A stretch of DNA of 14,510 bases from Flavobacteriaceae bacterium (GTDB taxonomy: Bacteria; Bacteroidota; Bacteroidia; Flavobacteriales; Flavobacteriaceae), in NCBI GenBank assembly GCA_947472705.1, contig CANJDA010000040.1:1-14510 (forward strand). The letters run 5' to 3'. The notes under the pieces were generated by a model, which saw only the letters and a program-made list of their open reading frames with translations, searched no databases and was not told where the DNA came from. This document shows, piece by piece, positions 1 through 6,076 of the stretch (position 1 is its first letter; each line of letters opens with the position of its first letter). A program made the translations under genes and the position numbers.

Positions 1-774
1 ACCCATTTCGCCTGGAGGGGTTAATTTTACTAAGGATAAAATATCGGCTGCTACGGCTACTTTTATTTCTTTAGCATGAGCTGTTTCAATAAATTGCGCA
101 TAATCATTTACTTGACCAAATTTGCCTGGATATTGTAAAATGGCACCAAAGAAATCGGCAGAGAAATCAAATGTTTCGTGATTTCCAACCACTAATTCGA
201 TTCCTTTTGGCGTAGAACGCGTTTGTAAAACCGATAAGGTTTGAGGTAATATGTCTTCGGAAACGAAGAATTTATTAGTGTTGTTTTTCTTTTGGTCACG
301 GGTACGCACGTCAAATAATAAGGCCATAGCCTCTGCTGCTGCTGTTCCTTCGTCTAACAAGGAAGCATTGGCAATTTCCATACCCGTCAACTCGATAACC
401 ATGGTTTGGAAATTCAGAATAGCTTCCAATCTTCCTTGGGCAATCTCGGCTTGGTAAGGCGTGTAGGCAGTGTACCAACCTGGGTTTTCAAAGACATTTC
501 TTTGAATAACAGCCGGGACAATTGTAGGGTGATACCCTAAGCCTATATAGGATTTATATACTTTGTTTTTATTACCCAATTCCTGTATGTGTGTTAAATA
601 CTCATATTCGGTCATGGGAGCATCCAAATTCAAGTCGTTTTTTAAACGGATATCATCTGGAATGGTTTCATATATCAGTTGATCCATAGTCTCCACTCCG
701 ATGGTTTCGAAAATGTGGTTTAGGTCGCTATCCCGTGGACCTATGTGGCGTAATGCAAATGCGTCTGTTCTCAT
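1..774 (-). CDS. gcvP: Glycine dehydrogenase (aminomethyl-transferring), N-terminal part, cut by window edge
   Basis: P-protein of the glycine cleavage system. It is a PLP enzyme that decarboxylates glycine and passes the aminomethyl group to the lipoyl H-protein, feeding one-carbon units to folate. Translating the complement from the ATG at 774-772 gives 258 uninterrupted codons reaching base 1; the full protein is usually about 950 residues, so roughly the first quarter is present. Visible family hallmarks are the opening MRTDAFALRHIGPRD, a GYHPTIVPAVIQRNV stretch, ENPGWYTAYTPYQAEIAQGR, then LLNFQTMV and NASLLDEGTAAAEAM. These belong to the N-terminal half; the PLP lysine lies outside the window. 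The start is supported by alignment with the family start and by a -7 box upstream at 852-845. The gene is divergent from the membrane protein at 950. Cytoplasmic. I am confident of identity; only the C-terminus is unseen. Confidence 0.95.
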   Translation of the reverse strand, partial: MRTDAFALRHIGPRDSDLNHIFETIGVETMDQLIYETIPDDIRLKNDLNLDAPMTEYEYLTHIQELGNKNKVYKSYIGLGYHPTIVPAVIQRNVFENPGWYTAYTPYQAEIAQGRLEAILNFQTMVIELTGMEIANASLLDEGTAAAEAMALLFDVRTRDQKKNNTNKFFVSEDILPQTLSVLQTRSTPKGIELVVGNHETFDFSADFFGAILQYPGKFGQVNDYAQFIETAHAKEIKVAVAADILSLVKLTPPGEMG

Positions 775-800
775 TAAAATGTAAGTTCTAAAATGTAAAA

Positions 801-845
801 GTGTGCTGTTTTTAGCAACTGAAACAAGTTCAGTTTAAAGCACAC
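801..845. repeat. Nested inverted repeat in the divergent gcvP / membrane protein promoter region
   Basis: Two nested perfect 7-bp arms. The outer pair is GTGTGCT (801-807) with AGCACAC (839-845). The inner pair is AACTGAA (817-823) with TTCAGTT (829-835) around a 5-nt centre. The outer right arm touches the gcvP -7 box, and the inner pair would lie in the gcvP leader. It could be a regulator site or an mRNA hairpin; the sequence alone does not decide. Confidence 0.45.
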
Positions 846-852
846 AAAAGTA
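845..852 (-). promoter_or_regulatory. Candidate gcvP promoter, -7 box TACTTTTG
   Basis: On the minus strand this is an exact match to the Bacteroidetes -7 consensus TAnnTTTG. It would place the transcript start near 838 and give a leader of about 65 nt. No TTG -33 element is seen at the usual 17-23 nt spacing (the nearest is 28 nt away), so the call rests on one box and its position. Confidence 0.4.
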
Positions 853-865
853 ATTAATACTATTC

Positions 866-873
866 TAATTTTG
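866..873 (+). promoter_or_regulatory. Candidate promoter for the membrane protein, -7 box TAATTTTG
   Basis: Exact TAnnTTTG match on the plus strand, giving a predicted start near 880 and a leader of about 70 nt before the ATG at 950. No clear -33 TTG is present. A second exact box, TATATTTG at 939-946, would start transcription almost at the ATG itself and would need a leaderless message, so I prefer this one. Confidence 0.3.
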
Positions 874-949
874 TGCTAAACAAGGTCTAATGTTTTGAGA
901 ATTTTTCAACCAAAAGGACTTCTTATTAACAGTTTAATTATATTTGAAA

Positions 950-1735
950 ATGCAGTATTTAAAGAAGCTTCTTGATTTTTATATTCAATCCTCAGTTCAT
1001 ATTGGATTGGCTCTTTTCAGTTTAGTATACGTTACAGCATTTGAAAATGAGGTGTGCAAACACATTACCTATCCTTGTTGTGTTTTATTCGGATCCATTT
1101 TAGGCTATAATTTCCTAAAATACTTTGATATTTTTAGAAAAGGTAAATTTCATTCGGTGAAGTATTATGGTATACTAGTAGTATGTCTGTTGTCTGTTTT
1201 TGGATTTCATTTCTTTTTTAAAAGAATGATTGATGCCATTAAAATTCAGCTCCTTTTAGGAGGGCTGATGGTATTACTATATCCACCGATGCGAAAGCAT
1301 GGGATAGTCAAAATGTTTTGGGTTAGCTTTGTAGTTGCTTATCTCACAGCTTTTGTTTTTATCTGGAGGTTGCCTACCTTTAAAGGAATAGTAGTACTAG
1401 AGTTTGTAAAAAGGTTTTTTATAATTTGTGCTTTAATGATTCCGTTTGAGATTTACGACAGCCAGCACGACGAAAAAACGCTAAACACTTTGCCCCAGAA
1501 ATTTGGAATAAATAAAGCCAAACTACTGGGCTATTCTTTTTTGATTTTGTATGTATTGTTAGGGTTTCTGAGTTGCCCTTTTAAACAGAATTATTTTCTT
1601 ATTGACACTTTTATAGCTACAGTAACTGCAGCTTCTATTCATTTTTCCACTTTGGAAAGAAGTAAATATTACACCTCTTTTTGGGTCGAAAGTATCCCTA
1701 TTTTGTGGTGGGTTTTAGTTTTGGTGTTACAATAA
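950..1735 (+). CDS. Polytopic membrane protein, divergent UbiA-prenyltransferase-like
   Basis: A 261-residue, very hydrophobic protein with about seven or eight membrane segments. I start it at the ATG at 950; the reading frame also allows TTG at 944, but that codon lies inside a TATATTTG string and gives only two more residues. The best functional hint is residues 167-187, EIYDSQHDEKTLNTLPQKFG followed by I. This resembles the second aspartate motif of UbiA prenyltransferases (DxxxD, then TLPxxxG). An earlier stretch, GYNFLKYFD at 52-60, sits where the first NDxxD motif would be but keeps only an N and one D. With the first motif degraded, catalytic activity is doubtful. I do not know its substrate. 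It is a single gene, divergent from gcvP and convergent with dcp, ending at a shared terminator. The UbiA link is inference from motif resemblance. Confidence 0.6.
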   Translation: MQYLKKLLDFYIQSSVHIGLALFSLVYVTAFENEVCKHITYPCCVLFGSILGYNFLKYFDIFRKGKFHSVKYYGILVVCLLSVFGFHFFFKRMIDAIKIQLLLGGLMVLLYPPMRKHGIVKMFWVSFVVAYLTAFVFIWRLPTFKGIVVLEFVKRFFIICALMIPFEIYDSQHDEKTLNTLPQKFGINKAKLLGYSFLILYVLLGFLSCPFKQNYFLIDTFIATVTAASIHFSTLERSKYYTSFWVESIPILWWVLVLVLQ

Positions 1736-1736
1736 A

Positions 1737-1760
1737 AAACCGAAGCGTTAACTTCGGTTT
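1737..1760. terminator. Bidirectional rho-independent terminator
   Basis: Perfect 9-bp stem AAACCGAAG / CTTCGGTTT around a 6-nt loop, two bases after the stop of the membrane protein gene. A-rich and T-rich flanks allow it to work in both directions, so it also serves dcp, whose stop lies at 1787-1789 on the other strand. Confidence 0.85.
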
Positions 1761-1786
1761 CTAATTATCTAAGTAATTTGATTTGT

Positions 1787-3814
1787 CTATAATATCAATC
1801 CCGCCCGTTTCAACAAAGCTTCTGGCTTCGGCTCTTGGCCTCTAAAACGTTTGTATAATTCCATGGGTAATTCGGTGCCTCCTTTTGACAAAACATTGTC
1901 TTTAAATTTAGTGGCGACTTCTTTATTGAAAATACCTTTTTCTTGGAAATAAGCAAAAGCGTCAGCGTCTAAGACTTCGGCCCATTTATAGCTGTAATAA
2001 CCTGACGAATAACCGCCTTGAAAAATATGAGAAAACGAAACACTCATGCAATTCTCGGTTACATCAGGGTATAAAGATGTATTATCCATAGCGGCTTTTT
2101 CAAAAGCTTTTACATTATCAATGGTTTGGGGTTTGGCATGATAAGCCATGTCTAACAATCCAAAACTCAGCTGGCGCATAGTGGCCATACCTTCTAAGAA
2201 ACTAGCGCTTTCTTTTATTTTTTCTACATAGTGTTGTGGAATGATTTCGCCTGTTTCATAATGTTTGGCAAACAAGGCCAAAGCTTCGGGCTCATAACAC
2301 CAGTTTTCCATGACCTGACTTGGCAATTCTACAAAGTCCCAATACACCGAAGTTCCCGACAAACTCGGATAAGTTGTATTTGCCAACATACCATGTAAGG
2401 CGTGTCCAAATTCATGGAATAAAGTAGTCACTTCATTAAAGGTTAATAAAGATGGTTTCGTTTCTGTAGGCGGAGTGAAATTGCAAACGATTGAAACATG
2501 TGGTCTTTCGTTATTCCCGTTTTTGATGTATTGTGGTTTAAACGAAGTCATCCAAGCGCCGTTTCGCTTGCCTTTTCTTGGGAAGAAATCGGAATAGAAG
2601 ATGGCGACTAATTTGCCTTCAAAGTCGAGCACTTCAAATGTTTGCACTTCATCATGGTATTTGTCAATATCAAACACTTCGTTAAAAGTGATGCCGAATA
2701 GTTTTTCAGCCACAGTAAATGCTCCATTCAAAACGTTTTCCAATTTGAAATACGGTTTTAGGATTTCATCATCCAAGCTAAAAAGTTTTTGTTTCAATTT
2801 TTCAGCATAATAAGCACCGTCCCATTTCTCTAGATTTTCCAATCCATCCAATTCTATGGCGAAAGCGGTTAACTGGGTAAATTCTCTTTGAGCGGCTGGT
2901 TTGGCTTTTTCTAGTAATTCATTTAAAAAGGATTGTACTTTTTCGGGGTTTTGTGCCATGCGCTCTTCTAGTACAAAATGCGAATGTGAATTATAACCTA
3001 ACAATTGTGCTCTATCATGACGCAGGGCCACTATGTTTTTTACATTCTCTTGATTGTCATAGTCATTTTCCTGAAATGCTTTTCTACCGGCGGCAATGGC
3101 CATTTCTTTTCTCAATTCGCGGTTGTCGACATAGGTCACAAAAGGCAAATAGCTTGGAAAGTCTAAAGTAAATAGCCAACCGTCTAAGTCATCTGCTTTG
3201 GCTAATGAGCGAGCCATTTCTTTGGCGCCATCTGGTAATCCTTTTAAATCGGCTTCGTTAGAAATGTGTAATTTATAACTATTGGTTTCCGCCAAAACAT
3301 TTTCGCCAAATGTTAATTTCAGTTTCGCTAGAACGGTATCTATTTCTCGTAAAAGTATTTTTTTATCCTCGGTAAGCAAGGCTCCGTTGCGAGTAAAACT
3401 TTTGTATTTTTTGTCTAATAAGGTCGCTTGTTCTGGAGTTAAGCTTAGGTTGTCTTTTTGGTCATAAACGGCTTTTACTCTTTTGAACAACTCTTCGTTT
3501 AAGGCTATGTCATTTCCAAAAGCAGTTAATAAAGGAGAAACGTCCTGTGCAATTTTCTGCAATTCGTCACAAGTTTCGGCCGAATTCAGATTAAAGAAAA
3601 TAGACGATAATCTGTCCAAAGCTTCTCCTGAAAAGTCTAAAGCTTCAATAGTGTTTTCAAAAGTTGGAGCCTCTGGGTTGTTAGTAATAGCATCAATCTC
3701 GGTTTTTGCAAGGGTGATGTTGGCTTCAAAAGCGGGTTGGTATTCTTCTATTTTAATTTGGCTAAAAGGAGCCGTATTGTGTTTGGTAGTAAAGGGTTCT
3801 GTTAAGATTTTCAT
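1787..3814 (-). CDS. dcp: M3 family zinc metallopeptidase, dipeptidyl carboxypeptidase type
   Basis: A 675-residue thimet-oligopeptidase-family enzyme that should release C-terminal dipeptides from peptides in the cytoplasm; no signal peptide is visible. The zinc site is intact: HEFGH at 467-471 (two His ligands and the catalytic Glu468) and Glu496 in WDFVELPSQ, 25 residues after the second His, the spacing of the M3 family. The substrate-binding tyrosine segment GGYSSGYYSYKW lies at 600-611. Length is close to E. coli Dcp (about 680). Dcp is favoured over oligopeptidase A by the HGML and DFVELPSQ context, but the specificity is inferred. It is the last gene of the minus-strand block after purK-purE, with the DUF559 element inserted just upstream; one terminal hairpin of that element ends 11 bp before the start codon. 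No promoter box is seen between element and gene, so it may be read through from purKE or start inside the element. Confidence 0.92.
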   Translation of the reverse strand: MKILTEPFTTKHNTAPFSQIKIEEYQPAFEANITLAKTEIDAITNNPEAPTFENTIEALDFSGEALDRLSSIFFNLNSAETCDELQKIAQDVSPLLTAFGNDIALNEELFKRVKAVYDQKDNLSLTPEQATLLDKKYKSFTRNGALLTEDKKILLREIDTVLAKLKLTFGENVLAETNSYKLHISNEADLKGLPDGAKEMARSLAKADDLDGWLFTLDFPSYLPFVTYVDNRELRKEMAIAAGRKAFQENDYDNQENVKNIVALRHDRAQLLGYNSHSHFVLEERMAQNPEKVQSFLNELLEKAKPAAQREFTQLTAFAIELDGLENLEKWDGAYYAEKLKQKLFSLDDEILKPYFKLENVLNGAFTVAEKLFGITFNEVFDIDKYHDEVQTFEVLDFEGKLVAIFYSDFFPRKGKRNGAWMTSFKPQYIKNGNNERPHVSIVCNFTPPTETKPSLLTFNEVTTLFHEFGHALHGMLANTTYPSLSGTSVYWDFVELPSQVMENWCYEPEALALFAKHYETGEIIPQHYVEKIKESASFLEGMATMRQLSFGLLDMAYHAKPQTIDNVKAFEKAAMDNTSLYPDVTENCMSVSFSHIFQGGYSSGYYSYKWAEVLDADAFAYFQEKGIFNKEVATKFKDNVLSKGGTELPMELYKRFRGQEPKPEALLKRAGLIL

Positions 3815-3825
3815 TTGTTATTTTA

Positions 3826-3857
3826 AATTGTCCCCTTGAGGGGACTTTAGGGGTGTA
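3826..3857 (+). repeat. Left inverted terminal repeat of the DUF559 unit
   Basis: 32 bp, exact reverse complement of 4186-4217. It holds the hairpin GTCCCC-TTGA-GGGGAC at 3830-3845. On the minus strand it lies in the dcp leader, its outer edge 11 bp before the ATG, where a hairpin could affect ribosome access. Confidence 0.9.
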
Positions 3858-3858
3858 T

Positions 3859-4173
3859 TTATGTTTGATAATTTTTTAATGTTTGTTCCAAAGTTAATAA
3901 AACACTGAACATATTTTGTTTAACATCAACATCAGTAAATCTCAAAATAGAAATGCCTTCTCTTTCCAATTCACCTTGCCGTTTTTCATCGTATTCATGA
4001 CAATAAAAATCAACAATATAATTTAATAATGAAACTTGTCGGTGAAATTGAAATCCGTACCCTTTGTTTTTAATGTTGTTCCAAAGAAGCACTTCAGATA
4101 GTGTAGAATTCTTTCGGAGTTGTCTTGCGTATTCTTTTAAATGTGGACTATATGGAATAATTTTGTTTCTCAT
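3859..4173 (-). CDS. DUF559 (Vsr-like endonuclease fold) protein, internally shortened
   Basis: 104 residues. The start MRNKIIPYSPHLKEYARQLR, then STLSEVLLW, the GFQFHRQ stretch (40-46), IVDFYCHE (53-60), and the C-terminal REGISILRFTDVDVKQN are all typical of DUF559 (PF04480), a Vsr-related nuclease-fold family of about 115-125 residues common in Bacteroidetes. What is missing is the segment that normally follows VDFYCHE: a short beta strand ending in EIDG, then a conserved His. Here Glu60 is followed directly by YDEKRQ, which in relatives comes after that segment. About 17 residues are gone without disturbing the frame, so the reading frame is intact but nuclease activity is doubtful. No independent promoter box was found. 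The function of DUF559 proteins is not established; an endonuclease role is inferred from fold similarity. Confidence 0.8.
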   Translation of the reverse strand: MRNKIIPYSPHLKEYARQLRKNSTLSEVLLWNNIKNKGYGFQFHRQVSLLNYIVDFYCHEYDEKRQGELEREGISILRFTDVDVKQNMFSVLLTLEQTLKNYQT

Positions 4174-4185
4174 TCAAATAAGTTT

Positions 4186-4217
4186 TACACCCCTAAAGTC
4201 CCCTCAAGGGGACAATT
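4186..4217 (-). repeat. Right inverted terminal repeat of the DUF559 unit
   Basis: 32 bp, exact reverse complement of 3826-3857. It begins 11 bp past the purE stop codon in the direction of transcription, so its hairpin (4213-4198) would lie in the 3' end of a purKE message. There is no proper T tract after the stem, so a terminator role is uncertain. Confidence 0.9.
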
Positions 4218-4228
4218 ATCATTACAGC

Positions 4229-4714
4229 TTATTTTTTCATTTCATCCGATGATTTATTCACGGCGTCTTTTAAACCTTCTTTATAGAAAATAATTTTGTC
4301 GAGCACACATTTGTCGTGACTTCCGATGATTTGGGCTGCTAAGATACCGGCATTTTTGGCGCCATTCAGAGCTACTGTTGCCACAGGAACACCGCCAGGC
4401 ATTTGCAAAATAGACAAAACCGAATCCCAACCATCGATGGAATTACTCGATTTCACAGGAACACCAATCACAGGTAATGGCGACATTGAAGCAACCATTC
4501 CTGGTAAATGTGCTGCGCCACCAGCACCGGCTATAATAACAGAAATGCCACGGGTGTGAGCATTTTTGCTGAAATCAAATAGTTTCTCGGGAGTTCGGTG
4601 TGCCGAAACGATATCGACTTCGGTTTCTATGTCAAATCCTTTGAGAATGTCGATGGCTTCCTGCATAATTGGTAGGTCGCTTTTACTTCCCATGATGATG
4701 GCTACTTTACTCAT
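4229..4714 (-). CDS. purE: N5-carboxyaminoimidazole ribonucleotide mutase (class I PurE)
   Basis: A 161-residue cytoplasmic enzyme that moves the carboxylate of N5-CAIR (made by PurK) to carbon, giving CAIR in de novo purine synthesis. Class I signatures are intact: GSKSDLP near the N-terminus (9-15), SAHRTPEKL, AGAGGAAHLPGM, and SILQMPGGVPVATVALNGAKNAG. Length is normal for bacterial PurE. The start follows the purK stop by only 7 bp, so the two are a translationally close operon purK-purE and the pairing supports the N5-CAIR route over direct carboxylation. The C-terminal tail is charged and ends DEMKK. The DUF559 unit begins 11 bp after the stop. Confidence 0.97.
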   Translation of the reverse strand: MSKVAIIMGSKSDLPIMQEAIDILKGFDIETEVDIVSAHRTPEKLFDFSKNAHTRGISVIIAGAGGAAHLPGMVASMSPLPVIGVPVKSSNSIDGWDSVLSILQMPGGVPVATVALNGAKNAGILAAQIIGSHDKCVLDKIIFYKEGLKDAVNKSSDEMKK

Positions 4715-4721
4715 GTTAGTT

Positions 4722-5879
4722 TTATTTAGTGCTGATTACTTTAATACTATTTTTTACTTCTTCCGCAATTTTTCGGGCTTGCGCCATATCTTCATTGACA
4801 ATTGTTACATGCCCCATTTTTCGGAAAGGTCTTGTTTCTCTCTTGCCATAAATATGAGGTGTTACGCCGTCAATTGCCATTATTTTTTCGATGTTTTCGT
4901 ATACTACATTCCCGGAAAAACCTTCGGCACCGACCAAATTTACCATAATTCCAGCCACTTTACTAGCAGTATTTCCCAAAGGTAAATTTAAAATAGCGCG
5001 CAAATGGTTTTCAAATTGCGAAGTATAACTTGCTTCGATGCTATAATGCCCTGAGTTGTGTGGGCGAGGAGCTACTTCATTTACCACTATTTCATCATCT
5101 TCTGTTTGGAACATTTCTACAGCCAATAAACCAACATGATTAAAAGCTTTGGAAACTTGTAAGGCTACCTCAGTTGCGGTTTGTGCTACCTTATCCTCTA
5201 TTCTTGCTGGACAAATCACATATTCAACCTGATTGGCTTCGGGATGGAATTCCATTTCTACAACGGGATAGGTTTTTACTTCTCCAGAAACCGAACGAGC
5301 AACAATGACAGCCAATTCATTTTTGAAAGGCACCATCTGTTCGGCAATACATTCCACATTGGGTAAATTTTCTATATCAGCAACAGCACGAACTATTTTC
5401 ACCCCATTGCCATCATAACCAAATTGGGCACATTTCCATACAAATGGCATCTCGACTGTACTTGATTTGACAGCTAATTTTAGCATTGATAAATCTTTAA
5501 AGCGCTGATGAGGTGAAGTGGGAATATTATTGGTTACATAGAAATCCTTTTGTGTTCCTTTGTTTTGAATCAATCTTAAGGTCTTTGGTGATGGATATAT
5601 TGGCAATCCTTCGTTCTCTAATTTGTCTAATGCCTCCAGATTTACATTTTCAATTTCGAGGGTTAGCAAATTCACTTTTTTACCGAAATCATAAACGGTG
5701 TCGAAATCCAATAAATCACCGATAAAAAATTGTGTAGCTCCATATTGTGATGGTGCAGCCGCACTTGGATCAAGAACATAGGTTTGAATATCAAATTTTC
5801 GGGTATCAGCCAAGAGCATTTTGCCCAATTGGCCTCCACCAAGTATGCCGAGTTTAAAATCGGATGAGAAATAGTTCAT
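4722..5879 (-). CDS. purK: N5-carboxyaminoimidazole ribonucleotide synthase, ATP-grasp
   Basis: A 385-residue cytoplasmic ATP-grasp ligase that carboxylates AIR with bicarbonate and ATP to N5-CAIR, the substrate of the adjacent PurE. Visible features, in order: N-terminal nucleotide-fold motif KLGILGGGQLGKML at about 9-22; LTLEIENVNLEAL, typical of PurK; the ATP-grasp core with CAQFGYDGNGVKIV; and VNEVAPRPHNSGH at 266-278, where Glu268 and the Asn/Arg residues form the Mg-ATP site. The C-terminal domain holds SQFENHLRAILNLPLG and ends in a short Lys-rich tail. Length matches the family (355-390). It is the first gene of the minus-strand block, divergent from hpt, with a promoter candidate at 5958-5951. 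Confidence 0.97.
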   Translation of the reverse strand: MNYFSSDFKLGILGGGQLGKMLLADTRKFDIQTYVLDPSAAAPSQYGATQFFIGDLLDFDTVYDFGKKVNLLTLEIENVNLEALDKLENEGLPIYPSPKTLRLIQNKGTQKDFYVTNNIPTSPHQRFKDLSMLKLAVKSSTVEMPFVWKCAQFGYDGNGVKIVRAVADIENLPNVECIAEQMVPFKNELAVIVARSVSGEVKTYPVVEMEFHPEANQVEYVICPARIEDKVAQTATEVALQVSKAFNHVGLLAVEMFQTEDDEIVVNEVAPRPHNSGHYSIEASYTSQFENHLRAILNLPLGNTASKVAGIMVNLVGAEGFSGNVVYENIEKIMAIDGVTPHIYGKRETRPFRKMGHVTIVNEDMAQARKIAEEVKNSIKVISTK

Positions 5880-5881
5880 TC

Positions 5882-5943
5882 GTTGTAGTTATTTTTTTAA
5901 AGGTCTCATGCAGTCGCTTCGCTCGTGTCATGTTGTTGTAGTT
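5882..5943 (-). repeat. 9-bp direct repeats around a 44-bp insert in the purK leader
   Basis: GTTGTAGTT occurs at 5882-5890 and again at 5935-5943. The 44 bp between contain two CATG sites (5907 onward and 5928 onward) flanking a TCGCTTCGCTCG core. Removing one repeat plus the insert would leave an ordinary short leader. This could be the trace of a small insertion with target duplication, or simple slippage. Confidence 0.4.
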
Positions 5944-5950
5944 GTTGGCA

Positions 5951-5958
5951 CAAAGATA
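5951..5958 (-). promoter_or_regulatory. Candidate purK promoter, -7 box TATCTTTG
   Basis: Exact TAnnTTTG match on the minus strand. The predicted start near 5944 gives a leader of about 65 nt before the purK ATG. No -33 TTG is evident at 17-23 nt, so support is moderate. Confidence 0.45.
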
Positions 5959-6018
5959 CTTACTCCATTTATAATTCTATTTCGTAAATATATCAAATTT
6001 GCAAAAAAGTTAAAATAC

Positions 6019-6052
6019 TTGCTCTTTGATACTTAATACTTGTGTAAATTTG
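6019..6052 (+). promoter_or_regulatory. hpt promoter, -7 box TAAATTTG
   Basis: Exact Bacteroidetes -7 box at 6045-6052. Two possible -33 elements lie upstream: TTG at 6019-6021 (23-nt spacer) or TTTG at 6025-6028 (16-nt spacer). Transcription would begin near 6058, about 19 nt before the ATG at 6077. Because the box lies inside the longer open frame from 6026, it argues strongly for the downstream start. Confidence 0.65.
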
Positions 6053-6076
6053 CACCTTATTTTAAAAGCAACACAC

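Larger units (their letters stand above)
3826..4217 (-). mobile_element. 392-bp DUF559 unit bounded by perfect 32-bp inverted repeats
   Basis: The segment is delimited by two 32-bp sequences that are exact reverse complements, 3826-3857 and 4186-4217, with a single ORF between them that nearly fills the interior. Each end contains a hairpin, GTCCCC-TTGA-GGGGAC (3830-3845) or its complement (4198-4213), followed inward by AGGGGTGTA, so CCCCT can pair with either GGGG block. Matching breaks immediately outside the 32 bp. The outermost four bases at both ends read AATT, which is self-complementary; they could belong to the repeat or be a 4-bp target duplication around a 28-bp repeat starting GTCCCC. 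No transposase is present. The architecture (small nuclease-like gene, hairpin ends) suggests a mobile or mobilised unit; this is inference. It lies between purE and dcp without breaking either. Confidence 0.6.

Noticed and set aside
775..840. Glycine riboswitch upstream of gcvP
   Set aside because: The predicted leader is only about 65 nt, too short for the known glycine aptamer, and its conserved core bases are not seen.
939..946. Exact TATATTTG box as promoter of the membrane protein gene
   Set aside because: It would start transcription at about the ATG at 950, requiring a leaderless message. Possible but less likely than the box at 866-873.
3483..3839. 118-codon plus-strand frame opposite the 5' part of dcp
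   Set aside because: It is the antisense shadow of a clear peptidase gene and shows no recognisable domain or start signal.
3826..4217. CRISPR array or toxin-antitoxin pair around the small ORF
   Set aside because: There are only two repeat copies, inverted rather than direct, and a single ORF with DUF559 features; no spacer series and no partner gene.
6026..6076. Upstream TTG start giving hpt 17 extra residues
   Set aside because: The extra stretch contains the hpt promoter (-7 box 6045-6052), starts with TTG, and does not resemble the N-terminus of the family; the ATG at 6077 fits.
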